Positions 35,532-47,356 of a stretch of DNA of 64,000 bases are shown here, in pieces. Below the pieces are notes generated by a model. The model was not told the origin of the DNA and did no database searches. It worked only from the letters and a program-made list of their open reading frames with translations. Origin of the DNA: Isoetes taiwanensis (lineage: Eukaryota; Streptophyta; Lycopodiopsida; Isoetales; Isoetaceae); the NCBI GenBank assembly GCA_021234155.1, contig JAJEKV010000050.1:6969199-7033198 (forward strand). The letters are read 5' to 3'. The translations under genes were made by a program, and so were the position numbers. Within the stretch, counting starts at the first letter, position 1, and each line of letters opens with the position of its first letter.

Positions 35532-35982
35532 ATCCTCTCAAATTGGTCTAAAAGTCTGTTTTGACTAAAACAAAAGCTGGAACTTACTAACTCAACAATT
35601 AAGTAAGATTACACAGCGTTACTTAGTCCAAAACTCTTTATATTAACAAAAATTTTCCATCATTTACAAAATTTTCTTGTGGATCTCCCTTGATGTAGTG
35701 GCAAGCTGCATGTCCTTCTTTTTATTAGTGTCACCCCTTCGCATGAACTGCGGCGGTGTCCGAATCTTCAAAATGCTTTGCACTAGTTTTTGCTCTGTTT
35801 CTTGAACCTTGGTCTCCCCGGTCTCGTTACGCCCTCTCCTCTTCTTGTATCTCTCGCTCTATCTGCTTTCATTTTACTTCTTGGGTCTAATATACAAATC
35901 TAACTAATTCTTACCTTAAAACTTCGATCTAGCATGTTACCTTATTAAAATTCATGAAGTATTAAGGTGTTTATGGCCTAAT

Positions 35983-36046
35983 GTCTCACGTTCGCCCCGG
36001 ATCAAAATGGGAGTTTTATTTTTGCTCTAAGCGTGGCGTGTGAGAC
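35983..36046. repeat. 65-base hairpin repeat, copy 6
   Basis: Left arm GTCTCACGTTCGCCCC, right arm GTGGCGTGTGAGAC. Confidence 0.7.
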
Positions 36047-36238
36047 CTTCTTGCTTTTGAAGGTTTTGGCTCACTATTTTTAATCTTTTTATGTTCTAAT
36101 TCACTTACTGTTACTAGCTTAGCATATACTATAAAAAATGAGAAAATTTTTTTCCCATTTTTCGAGGTTTGAGGATCCTATCAAGTTAGTACTACTAGGA
36201 GCATGGTCAGTGCTTTGCTCTTGGTCTCCAAGAACATT

Positions 36239-36250
36239 GCTCTGATACCA
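36239..36250 (-). other. Primer binding site (unit 1)
   Basis: Minus strand TGGTATCAGAGC, initiator-Met tRNA type, one base inside the LTR at 36252. Confidence 0.85.
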
Positions 36251-36251
36251 C

Positions 36252-37702
36252 TGTGACGTCCCCTACTCATATACGGTGCCCGCACCGTATACAAACAGGA
36301 GTTCATCCCCATACCAGCTCCATCTTACGTCGGGGCCCTCCACGTATCACTGCAACCTTGATGAGTTCCAGTGGGAAGAATGAAGGGGTCATTTACCATG
36401 TCTTCCTCAGGGCCTACCTAGCTGCAGAAGCGTAAACATACATGTCAGTATACAACATCAACATCACATAACCATCTCGAAGGATGGCTCATCACATGTC
36501 TGCATAGACAAAGATCAGTACATCACATGGGGAATCCTACCCAAGGCTCAGACTCAAAGGGGATGACTGACAAGCTTGGGTCTCCAGAGGTCATTGCAGA
36601 CAGAATTCATGGCAATAGATTTGGCTGGCATAAGAACATGGCTTAGGGTAGTCCATTCCATCCGCCCCTCCTGTGCACACTTTGCAGAGTAGGTTGAAGA
36701 GTGTTTGGGACCTGACTGTAGCCCACCGGATGCATAGCCAAAGGGGCTATTCCTGGGTTGCATCTCCCCAGTTCCGATGGGGCAGGTAGGGATCACTCCC
36801 TCCAGAGATCTACATGCTGACTCAAGGTGACTAGAGGGCCACCGCCCTTATTCGACTTGAACCCAATGGAGAGTGGCGCATCACTCCACGGTGTCGAGCC
36901 CATGCCTTACCCACACTCCGGTGGCAAGCCATTAAACCTAGTCCACGGTGATCCCGGCACTTTACACACGGGGATCGTTCAAGAAGTCGAACACGAACCT
37001 CCTTATGAGCGGTCTGGCCCCTTCACCCACAACCGGGGGTGGTTCTTGTACCCGTAGGCGAATACTAGTAATGCACTAAAGGGACTAGCTAGGAGCATCA
37101 ACTACTAGGCTGTAGGTCTCTACCCCCTTCCCAATACAATGAGTCCACGGAGATCGTCCATACATCGGTATCATCCTGAGAACTAAAGAATAATATCTAA
37201 TCTATATCATAGAAGTTATGTTCTTTAGTTAGGGCTCGCTATCTAGGGTTCTATGTGGCTGCTATGGGCAATTCAATAGGCTAAACACCTTTAACTCGTG
37301 TCCCCGGAAGGCGGATTAGGGACCAAATACACAGTCTTTGGTTGGCTCCTCTTGCTCGGAATGCTTCCATGTCGCTTGTCTTGCTTGGGAGTCGGAATTG
37401 ACTCTTGAAACGCCTTGTAGCGCAGACTCGGAAGATGCGTGGACGAAAAAGGGAAAGTTAGGGTTTGGTGGCCTTATGTAGGCTATCGGTTAGGGTTAGG
37501 GTTTCCATGACCCTTGGTATGCCTTTTAATGGTTAAAAGGTCTAAAGTCGCACATTAATAAATGTGTGCACACTTGCAGTTGCCCCTAGGGCTACTTGCT
37601 TGGCTATCGTCGGCGTATTACCGTCACTTGGAATGGCGTGTCGCGGCGTGGCCAATCTTGATCTGATATCGTCTTGAGACCGTATAGTCTTGGAGCGTCA
37701 CA
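36252..37702 (-). repeat. LTR-A copy 4, 1451 bases
   Basis: Minus-strand start TGTGACGCTCC at 37702 and end GACGTCACA at 36252. It serves as 5' LTR for the unit to its left and as 3' LTR for the unit to its right. No polypurine tract touches its 37702 end; the nearest purine run lies about 30 bases away. Confidence 0.9.
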
Positions 37703-37889
37703 TTATAAAGTGCATGCATCGATTTTTTTTTTTTTTTTTCGTCACGTTGTTTTCCTTATTTCAAGACGCAGCGAAAAACTTTCAGCGTACAACGCTTTAG
37801 TTTTTTACGTGCGTGAAAATCTTCCGGCCTTGAAATTGTTTTTTTTCCCATATATTTTTCGTGTTATCATACGGCAAATTTGTGTCGTA

Positions 37890-39045
37890 TCATTCACGAA
37901 TAATATGTATTACGTATAAACGTACAAAGTATTGAACCTATCCCTAGTTTGAATTGAGCACCGAATATTGTGCTCAAATGATTCTAGCTCCATATCCTCA
38001 TTATCTTTAGCTTCTCGAGCTTTGAGGATGTTGTGAGATAGTCCTTCCATCTTACGACATCACATCGCTATTTTCCCATTGTACAAGTGCATTTTTCTGC
38101 TGGCCTTTACGCACAAGCATGACATTTGAGATCCTCTGTAATTAGTTCAAGAAGCACCTTTCCCACACAAAGGTCCACCTTTGAGTTTCCTAAAATTCAT
38201 AACAAGATCCCAGGGGATCACCGCGAAGACAATTATGGCGTCGCATATTTACTTGGTCACATGCATGAAGAATGTGGCAATGCTTGTCCAAGAGATTAGT
38301 TCTTGAGAAACTAGGTGGTGGTTCATCATCATCGATGCTATCTTGCGAGGAAACCGAAACCGTAGCTAGATCCAACGTAGGATCAATTTCTTTATCGCGC
38401 ATCGACACTACCTCTACAAATTCTATACCGAGGTCGGTGATGGAGGAGCTAAATCGGCATGATATCTTATATCTGCCGAGGCCATTCGATAAACATGCCC
38501 ACGGCCTCTACAATTGTTGTCCCAGCGCGGACATGCAATCGGAAGGATGTGGGTAGGCACTACAACCTCGGTAACTTGCATTGCTACGTTGAGTGCGTCT
38601 ACATTCTTCACATGGATGCAAGTTCTATTCAGCCAGCGACCCTTACCAACCACAATATTATTACTGACTAGGTTCACCATTTTCTCTGTGATGCTTATTA
38701 TTTGAAGGAGCAAAGCAGCCGACACTGAGTCTGATAATGATGTAGATGGAGTAGTAGGCAAGTTGGGGTTTTCGATTATCGACGTTTCGGATGACACGGT
38801 GTGGCGGTTTCCGCAATTCTCCGCGTCATTTCGAGGCCATTCGATAAATCTCCCCACGACTTCAGCAATATTATCTGCGCCCGCACACGGAATGGGAAGC
38901 ACATGGGAGGGCACTATGGCTTCAGTGACTGCCACGACCACATTGCTAAATGCAATGTTCTTGCCATGCAGATGGCCTCTATGCAATTCATGTCCCCTGG
39001 CAACAACCACATCCCCATGGAGAAGGTTACGCGGGTCATTTTCTA
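37890..39045 (-). pseudogene. Captured DUF8039-like exon (unit 2), heavily broken
   Basis: Copy of 30339-31480. Module 1 and most of module 2 are in one frame (39064-38423), showing that they were one exon. The downstream half is broken by small changes at CAG/CTG triplets, and the splice acceptor (TTTTACAG) is altered. Confidence 0.5.
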
Positions 39046-39129
39046 TTAAAAATTCAATACACACACATGCTTGTTAAAGACATGCAACCCTCGATGACAT
39101 ATACTTAGTTAAGAATAGCGCGAAAATTG

Positions 39130-39797
39130 GAAAAAATTACACCTCTGTAGGCCAAATGGCGTCTGCGTGCCATTTATTAATTGGCGCAGCCGTGCCATTT
39201 ACATGCTGCACCATTTCATAAATGGCGCGCATGCGCCATTTGCCGCGCCATTTATGAAATGATGCAGCTGCTCCACGCGGGTCCTTGACTCGCGTCGTGC
39301 TCGCCCCGTGTTCCAAGGATTGGTTCCTCGGGTTTGTATGCCACACCACAGGCTTGGTGCCCTCCCGTTGTTTCCGTGCGCGCTTTGGTTGGCTTTGGCG
39401 TGTTGGTTCCTCAATGTTGGAAATTGGCCTCGGTGTCCGGCACGCCTCCCCAGGAAGCGGGGGTCGTCGGAAGGTTTCCAAGGCCCGTTGGGAATGTGAT
39501 GTTGGTTTTGGGCTTGGCTCTATCGTGCCCTCCCTCTCGGACCCGTCCGGTTGGGTTGTCTTTGTGGTGGTGCCTTGCTCGTGTTTTCGTTGCCCCATTG
39601 GGTCCCGTTTGACTCATTCATGGCGGTTGGTTCCACTCCATTGTGGCAGCCTTGTGGCCTCGTTCTGGCCTCGTTCTGGATTGCCGGCATTGTTGTGGTT
39701 GGTGGCCTCTGCTCTCGCCGCAATGCATAGGCTTTGGATGGTTGGAGATGTGCTTTTACCCTCTTTTGTGTCCGAGGAGCGGCGGTGGAACCTCTTC
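39130..39797 (+). other. Captured rDNA 5' ETS fragment (unit 2)
   Basis: Same limits as in unit 1, ending CCTCTTCC before TTGGGCGTTGAGG. It includes the long hairpin at 39205-39268. Confidence 0.75.
39205..39268. repeat. Long hairpin in the ETS fragment (unit 2)
   Basis: Arms of about 25 bases (GCTGCACCATTTCATAAATG and its complement) separated by about 14 bases. Equivalent positions are ~31641-31700 and 46410-46473. Confidence 0.75.
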
Positions 39798-42250
39798 CTT
39801 GGGCGTTGAGGTCCCTCATGTCGGAGATGCGATCGGCTTCTTCTATTCTAATTACTTTGGTAGGAGTACCGGCGAAGCCATCACCCTAGTTGTTGGAGGC
39901 ATATCTCCTTGTCGCGGTGCCTTTAAGTAAGTGCGTCTCCATCTAATCTGGCGTGTCATAGTGCATCACCTATATTACCACAAGGTGGAATTACGGTCGT
40001 CGAGATGTTGCCTTCTTAGTTGGTTCGTTGATGTCGGGTCGTTCCTCCTTCTATTGTTGAGGCCACTCGTGTCATAAGTTCGTCAAGTGTTGCGGCTGCC
40101 CACGAGGTAGTGTTGCACCACGACGCGATGTCCTCGTGCGGCGGCGATGATCTTGACGTGACCGGTGTTGTCTCTTGTTCGACATTGGGTGGAATGAAGC
40201 GGTCTCGGCCTCACAGGTCGTTTCTCCCTCGTACTTGCTCTTCCATTTTGATCTTAGGCTATAGTTGTGCTTCCTTGCTTCCTCGTTTGGTAGTCGTAGT
40301 GAAGGAGCTTCCTGATCTAAGCGCTAAATCCGTAAAACATGACTCTAAACTCATGTTTCTCCACTATATATGTGAACACCCAAGATATACAATAGACACA
40401 AACGCATTTCGTTGGGATTTTAATTCATCCACTTTTCCAAAACAACTCACGAAGATCTACTTAAATGTTTATACTCTTTTAGGGTTTCCCTTCCTCCTAT
40501 CGCGTTTGATTCTTGGTTTTTTTGCATCATTCTTCGATGTGGTTGACTCCGAGGATTCCTTGAGATCTTTGCTACTATTGTTGACCTTCATGTCTCGATC
40601 CGGCTTCGTCACCCCAAGTTGCGAAGAGTGTTCGCCAATGTGATCCCTTGAAAAGATGCTCCTCCTTAATGTGTATGTCCGTTGTGAGGGAATCGCGGTG
40701 ACCGCTCAACGTCCCCTACATGCGGTGTGACGTTGCAAGGTTGCCGATGTCGCGATGCCATTGATCGCTTGAGTAGGATCACCTGGCTGTTGCGATCGGG
40801 CATTCTTGAATGTCTTGAAGCTCACGAGATCGTGGTCGGTGGCGGGCATTGTCATTCCTCCGCAGTTGAATTTTTGAGTCGCGACTCTGTTGCTTGGGCT
40901 TTGCTTCATTCCAAGGTGGCTCTCCGGTGCTCGGAAGTGTGGTCATCTCCATTGCCCCTACCATGGCTCCTTCGGGGTCGCCTTTGAGTGATTTGTACCT
41001 GCTGGCTAGGTCGGTCTCCTCCGTCCCCTTGGGTCCTATCCATTCGAAGTCTCGCCTCCTTGGCTGACCCTGTAAAGTCGTCCTTCCTTTGGTTTCTAGG
41101 TGTTTTACGGGTCCGAATTCTTGTTTGAGCGGAATATTCTCCCCCTTGATATTGCCCCTAATGCTTATATAGGCCTTCAAGTTGGAGATGTTCCCTGATA
41201 TGCGTCTCCTCCCCCTCATGGTCTCCTACTTTTTGGAACCGATGAAAGTTCTCCTGCTGGTGCAAGGGAGCTGGAAGCTTGTCCTGGTCAGCCTTAGGTG
41301 CTTTGTGGTTGCTTAGCTTGGTTGCTCCTTTTGTTGACGTTGCATGACATTCGCTTGAGCTGCTGGGCTGCAAGGTCGTGGTTGTCTTCCCTCCGGTTTC
41401 TATACGCTCCTATTTCACCATATGCCCTCTGGCCCTAGCTCGTGATGCTAACGCGACATCGATGTCTAACATCTTCCTGCGTCTGTATTTTTCTGCCTTG
41501 CATTCTTCCATTTGAAACTCATGTGCGTCGAGTTGGTGAAGGCGTCGAGATCCTCTTTCTGATGCGACCTTGTGGACGTGGTAGTCGGGAGGTTGACATC
41601 TAGAAAATTCTTGATGTCGTTGGTTACCAAATATTCTTCCCATTTGATGAAGATTGATGATAGGCCGGTGGTGTCCTGTTCTACTTGTTTGTCGGTTGAG
41701 GTATTTGTCGTTGTGCTTCCCTCTCTTGGGTCTGCCTTTTCGGTCTCCTCTCCTTATCTGTCTGTACATCGGCTGGGACCTTGATGTCTTCAAGAAGTTG
41801 CGCCTCTAGCTCTTCTGTGGCTCTGGCCCTGTACTTCGAAAGCAACGCTCATATATTCTAGAGTCTAAGGGTCTACTTGAAGGGCTCTCCTACAACATTT
41901 TGGGCTCTATAAGCAAGCAAGATGGCTCGAGCAACATTACTGGAGACATATCTATAATCTCCAAGTCTATGGACATTAGGACGTGTGGTATGGCATGACA
42001 TAAGGGTTGTTTTGCAAAACCTCCATGATGTTTGAGGCATACTCTAAGGTCCTAGCAAAGTTGGTTTGGGGGAGTCCAATCTCTACATATGGAGTGACTT
42101 GGGCAGCTCTAGACTCTAGCTCCTTTCTAGGTATCCTGGCAATAGGGAGTGTCAATGTGGCGGCTATATAAGTCAAACTCTATTAGAAGGACACAGAATT
42201 AGGTCAAGGTTTATGCTTTTGGCATGAGCAGAGGTGATGTACCAACAGTT
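39798..42250 (-). pseudogene. LTR-A internal region, gag-like remnants (unit 2)
   Basis: Best preserved copy: minus frame 41793-41410 reads from HQMGRIFGNQRHQEFSRCQP to ALASRARARGHMVK and a stop, and 41373-41158 has MQPSSSSECHATSTKGATK. No pol domain, no zinc knuckle. Confidence 0.5.
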
Positions 42251-42576
42251 GGACTTGGGTTGCTATGCTGAGGTCTAGATGACTATAATAAAGGGGTGTT
42301 CTTGAGCACTTCTATCTAGGAGTAAGGCATCAGCTTTGAGCCGAGAGCAATACTTGCGAGGTACTAATGGGATATGCTTCTATTTACAAACAAACCACAG
42401 TTTGGAAAAACAATTCAAGGGTTTGAGCAATTTTGGTCATTTTGAGCTGGGGTTTGACATTTCTAGCCTAATTTGAGGTCATAAATGGATTCTAGGCTGT
42501 CTAATGGTCCTATTGCAACAAATTTCAGGTGATTTGGAGCTCTGTAGCTCAAGGTATGAAGGTTCAAAGTTTGGAG

Positions 42577-42644
42577 GTCTCGCACATTGCGCCCAGATAA
42601 AAAATGGGAGTTTCATTTTTTGCTCTGGCCTTGACGTGTGAGAC
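42577..42644. repeat. 65-base hairpin repeat, copy 7
   Basis: GTCTCGCACATTGCGCC left arm; the right arm is partly changed (GGCCTTGACGTGTGAGAC). Confidence 0.75.
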
Positions 42645-42790
42645 ATCGACTCTAATTGGGTTAAACTTGTCCAATTTGGGTGATATAAGGGTCTAATCAT
42701 GCTAGACTCATCGAGTTAGGCAGAATTGACCGCTCACTTGGTCGATTTGGAGGTGTTTTGGTCTAGTTTAGGACTAGTTTAGGTATGAAG

Positions 42791-42857
42791 GTCTCACACG
42801 TTGCGCCCAGATAAAAAATAAGAGTTTCATTTTTGCTCCTGGCGCGACGTGTGAGAC
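42791..42857. repeat. 65-base hairpin repeat, copy 8 (best)
   Basis: Left arm GTCTCACACGTTGCGCCCAG; right arm CTGGCGCGACGTGTGAGAC. The arms are complementary apart from one opposed base pair. Confidence 0.85.
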
Positions 42858-43306
42858 ATCCTCTCAAATTGGTCTAAAAAGTCTGTTTTGACTAAAACAA
42901 AAGCTGGAACTTACTAACTCAACTTAATTAAGTAAGATTACACGCGTTACTTAGTCCAAAACTCTTTATATTAACAAAAATTTTCCATCATTTACAAAAT
43001 TTTACTGTGGATCTCCCTTGATGTAGCTGGCAAGCTGCATGTCCTTCTTTATTAGTGTCACCCCCTTCGCATGAACTGTGCAGGCTGTCGAATCTTCAAA
43101 ATGCTGCACTAGTTTTTGCTCTGTTGCTTCTTGAACCTTGGTCTCCTGGTCTCGTTCTGCCCTCTCCTCTTCTTGTATCTCTCGCTCTATCTGCTCGTAC
43201 ACTTCTTGGGTCTAATATACAAATCTAACTAATTCTTACCTTAAAACTCGATCTAGCATGTTACCTTATTAAAATTCATGAAGTATTAAGGTGTTTATGG
43301 CCTAAT

Positions 43307-43373
43307 GTCTCACACGTTGCGCCCAGATCAAAAATGGGAGTTTTATTTTTGCTCCTAGCGTGACGTGTGAGAC
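43307..43373. repeat. 65-base hairpin repeat, copy 9
   Basis: Left arm GTCTCACACGTTGCGCCCAG; right arm CTAGCGTGACGTGTGAGAC. Confidence 0.8.
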
Positions 43374-43565
43374 CTTCTTGCTTTTGAAGGTTTTGGCTCA
43401 CTATTTTTAATCTTTTTATGTTCTAATTCACTTACTGTTACTAGCTTAGCATATACTATAAAAAATGAGAAAATTTTTTTCCCATTTTTCGAGGTTTGAG
43501 GATCCTATCAAGTTAGTACTACTAGGAGCATGGTCAGTGCTTTGCTCTTGGTCTCCAAGAACATT

Positions 43566-43577
43566 GCTCTGATACCA
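43566..43577 (-). other. Primer binding site (unit 2)
   Basis: Minus strand TGGTATCAGAGC, initiator-Met tRNA type. Confidence 0.85.
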
Positions 43578-43578
43578 C

Positions 43579-45035
43579 TGTGACGTCCCCTACTCATATC
43601 ACGGTGCCCGCCGGTATACAAACAGGAGTTCATCCCCATACCAGCTCCATCTTGTCTGAGGGCCCCTCCGCATTATCACTTTGCAACCTTGATGAGTTCC
43701 GATTGGGAAGAATGAAGGGGTCATTTACCATGTCTTCCTCGGGGCCTACCTAGGCTGCGGCGTAAACATACATGTCGGTTATACAACATCAACATCACAT
43801 AACCATCTCTCAAGGATGGCTCATCACATGTCTTGCATAGACAAAGATCGATTACATCACATGGGGAATCCTACCCAAGGCTCGGACTCAAAGGGGATGG
43901 CCCGACAAGCTTGGGTCTCGAGAGGTCATGCGGGCAGGCGAATTCATGGCAATAGATTTGGGGCATAAGAACATGGCTTAGGGTAGTCCATTCCATCCGC
44001 CCCTCCCCGCACACTTTGCGAGTAGGTTGAAGAGTGTTTGGGACCTGACTGTAGCCCACCGGATGCATAGCCAAAGGGGCTATTCCTGGGTTGCATCTCC
44101 CCAGTTCCGATGGGGCAGGTAGGGATCACTCCCTCCAGAGATCTACATGCTGACTCAAGGTGACTAGAGGGCCACCGCCCTTATTCGACTTGAACCCAAT
44201 GGAGAGTGACGCATCACTCCACGGGTGTCGAGCCCATGCCTTACCCACACTCAGTGGCAAGCCATTAAACCTAGTCCACAGTGATCCCCGGCAGACTTTA
44301 CACACCAGGGGGATCGTTCAAGAGTCAGAACACGAACCTCCTTATGAGCCAGTCTGGCCCCTTCACCCACAACCAGGGGTGGTTCTTGTACACAGGCCGA
44401 ATACTAGTAATGCACTAAAGGGACTAGCTAGGAGCATCAACTACTAGGCTGTAGGTCTCTACCCCCCTTCCCAATACAATGAGTCCACAGAGATCGTCCA
44501 TACATCAGTATCATCACAGAACTAAAGAATAATATCTAATCTATATCATAGAAGTTATGTTCTTTAGTTAGGGCTCGCTATCTAGGGTTCTATGTGGCTG
44601 CTATGGGCAATTCAATAGGCTAAACCTGCTAACTCTGTGTCCGGAAGGCGGATTAGGACGAAATACCTGGTCTTTGGTTCGCTCCTCTTGCTCGGAATGC
44701 TTCCATGTCGCTGTCTTGCTTGGGAGTCGGAATTGACTCTTGAAACGCGCGAAACGGAGCTCGGAAGGTCTGTGGACGAAAAAGGGAAAGTTAGGGTTTG
44801 GTGGCCTTATGTAGGCTATCAGTTAGGGTTAGGGTTTCCATGACCCTTGGTATGCCTTTTAATGGTTAAAGGTCTAAAGTGCGCACATTAATAAATGTGT
44901 GCACACTTGCAAGTTGCCCCCTAGGGCGCTACTTGCTTGGCTATACGTCGGCGTACACGTCACTTGGAATGGCGTGTACGCGTGACGGTGCAGTACGGTA
45001 TACGTCTTGAGACCGTATAGTACTGGAACGTCACA
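43579..45035 (-). repeat. LTR-A copy 5, 1457 bases
   Basis: Minus-strand start TGTGACGTTCC at 45035, end GACGTCACA at 43579. It is the last LTR of the array; the unit to its right continues into rDNA instead of LTR-A internal sequence. Confidence 0.9.
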
Positions 45036-45215
45036 TTATAAAGTGCATACGCGATTTTTTTTTCTTTTTGCGTACGTTGTTTTCCTTATTTCAGTACGCG
45101 AAAAAACTTTCGCGTACACGCTTTAGTTTTTTTTACGTACGTGAAAATCTTCCGACGCCGAAATTGTTTTTTCCCATATATTTTACGTATTATACGGCAA
45201 ATTTGTGTCGTATCA

Positions 45216-46249
45216 TTACGAATAATATGTATTACGTATAAACGTACAAAGTATTGAACCTATCCCTGGTTTGAATTGAGCCTGAATATTGTGCTCAAAT
45301 GATTCTAGCTCCATATCCTCATTATCTTTAGCTTCTCGAGCTTGCAGATGTTGTGAGATAGTCCTTCCATCTTGCAGCATCACATCGCTATTTTCCCATT
45401 GTACAAGTGCATTTTCTGCTGGCCTTTCTGCACAAGCATGACATTTGAGATCCTCTGTAATTAGTTCAAGAAGCACCTTTCCCACACAAAGGTCCACCTT
45501 TGAGTTTCCTAAAAATTCATCGTCAACAGCATCCCGGGGATCACTGAAGACAATTATGGCGTCTGCATATTTACTTCGGTCACATGCATGAAGAATGTGG
45601 CAATGCTTGTCCAAGAGATTAGTTCTTGAGAAACTAGGTGGTGGTTCATCATCATCTGATGCTATCTTGCGAGGAAACCGAGTAGCTAGATCCACTGTAG
45701 GATCAATTTCTTTATCTGCATCTGACACTACCTCTACAAATTCTATACTCGAGGTCAGTGATGGAGGAGCTAAATCAGTGGCATGATATCTTATATCCTG
45801 CCGAGGCCATTCGATAAACATGCCCACAGCCTCTACAATGTTGTCCACACCCAGACATGCAATCGGACATACAATATTATTACCGACTAGGTTCACCATA
45901 TTCTCTGTGCTGCTTATTGTTTGAAGGACTGAGTCTGATAATGATGTAGATGGAGTAGTAGGCAAGTTGGGGTTTTCAGTATCAGACGTTTCCAGATGAC
46001 ACAGGTGTGGCAGTTTCACAGATTCTCACGTCATTTCGAGGCCATTCGATAAATCTCCCCACGACTTCAGCAATATTATCTGCGCCCGCACACGGAATGG
46101 GAAGCACATGGGAGGGCACTATGGCTTCAGTGACTGCCACGACCACATTGCTAAATGCAATGTTCTTGCCATGCAGATGGCCTCTATGCAATTCATGTCC
46201 CCTGGCAACAACCACATCCCCATGGAGAAGGTTACGCAGGGTCATTTTC
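45216..46249 (-). pseudogene. Captured DUF8039-like exon (unit 3)
   Basis: The splice acceptor (TTTTACAG) ends at 46250. Module 1 reads NLLHGDVVVARGHELHRG through GRFIEWPRND without interruption. Module 2 carries an internal deletion of about 110 bases that removes most of its start, so VNLVGNNIV joins directly to CPIACLGVDNIVEAVGMFIEW. The 267-residue frame 46019-45216 is otherwise open to the same ...IRNTYYS stop as in unit 1. Confidence 0.5.
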
Positions 46250-46339
46250 CTGTAAAATTCAATACACACACATACTTGTTAAAGACATGCAACCCTCGAT
46301 GACATATACTTAGTTAAGAATAGCGCGAAAATTGGAAAA

Positions 46340-47356
46340 AAATTACACACTGTAGGCCAAATGGCGTCTGCGTGCCATTTATTAATTGGCGCAGCCGTGC
46401 CATTTACATGCTGCACCATTTCATAAATGGCGCGCATGCGCCATTTGCCGCGCCATTTATGAAATGATGCAGCTGCTCCACGCGGGTCCTTGACTCGCGT
46501 CGTGCTCGCCCCGTGTTCCAAAGGATTCGGTTCCTCGGGTTTGTATGCCACACCGGCTTGGTGCCCTCCCGTTGTTTCCGTCTGCCTTTGGTTGGCTTTG
46601 GCGTGTTGGTTCCTCAATGTTGGAAATTCGGCCTCGGTGTCCGACCTGCCTCCCCGGAAACGGGGTCGTCGGAAGGTTTCCAAGGCCCGTTGGGAATGTG
46701 ATGTTGGTTTTGGGCTTGGCTCTATCGTGCCCTCCCTCTCGGACCCGTCCGGTTGGGTTGTCTTTGTGGTGGTGCCTTGCTCGTGTTTTCGTTGCCCCAT
46801 TGGGTCCCGTTTGACTCATTCATGGCGGTTGGTTCCACTCCATTGTGGCAGCCTTGTGGCCTCGTTAAGCGGCCTGGCCTTCGGATTGCTTAGGCATTGT
46901 TGTGGTTGGTGGCCTCTGCTCTCGCCGCCAATGCATAGGCTTTGGATGGTTGGAGATGTGCTTTTACCCTCTTTGTGTCGGGGAGCGGCGGTGGAACCTC
47001 TTCCACCTACCATGCTGGAGTTCGGATGCACACAACAAGTTCGAGGCGTTCAATGTTGGCCTCGACCTAGTCCTCATCATGTGTGTTCCCGGCCTCTGGC
47101 GTCGTTTGGTGGCGCATTCGGTTCCATTCTTGGACACTTTCGGTTGGTGCCGGTGCATGTCCTTCTCTCCTTTGTCTTTGTTTGCTTTGTTGGCGGCGTG
47201 GGCGACCTCCCACTTCAAGTGCTGGTGCCGGGCGACCATGCCTCCATCGTCTTGCCGCCGGCCCCTTTGGGAAGCGGCCGGAGTCGATCTTGATCGTTCC
47301 CTCTCGTTGTGCCCCTCCACCCGGGTGTGGTTGGATGGTCGTCCCTTTATGGAAGC
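46340..47356 (+). other. rDNA 5' external transcribed spacer, joined to 18S
   Basis: GC-rich spacer that leads directly into the 18S start. It includes the long hairpin at 46410-46473 and 350 bases (47000-47356) absent from the captured copies. The plus frame 46490-47293 (267 codons) is open only because of base composition. I could not place a Pol I start; no TATATA-GGGG type motif is evident in the GC-rich part. Confidence 0.7.
46410..46473. repeat. Long hairpin at the start of the ETS
   Basis: The left arm from 46410 (GCTGCACCATTTCATAAATG) and right arm to 46473 are complementary over 25 bases with one mismatch; the loop is about 14 bases. Confidence 0.85.

Larger units (their letters stand above)
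34951..36238 (-). other. LTR-A leader region (unit 1), noncoding
   Basis: Holds three hairpin repeats and the uninterrupted target (GGG at 35883-35885) of the 11.2-kb transposon. Confidence 0.7.
42251..43565 (-). other. LTR-A leader region (unit 2)
   Basis: Three hairpin repeats, the uninterrupted transposon target (GGG at 43208-43210) and a short minus frame 43202-43002 (IEREIQEEERAERDQETK) with no ATG start of its own. Confidence 0.65.

Noticed and set aside
44820-44840. TTAGGG-type telomere-like motif in LTR-A
   Set aside because: Only two to three units, at the same place in each LTR copy; not a telomere or interstitial telomere array.
46490-47293. 267-codon plus-strand open frame upstream of 18S
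   Set aside because: It lies in GC-rich ETS where several frames are open at once, and its copies at 31.8 and 39.3 kb do not keep the frame. No domain is visible.
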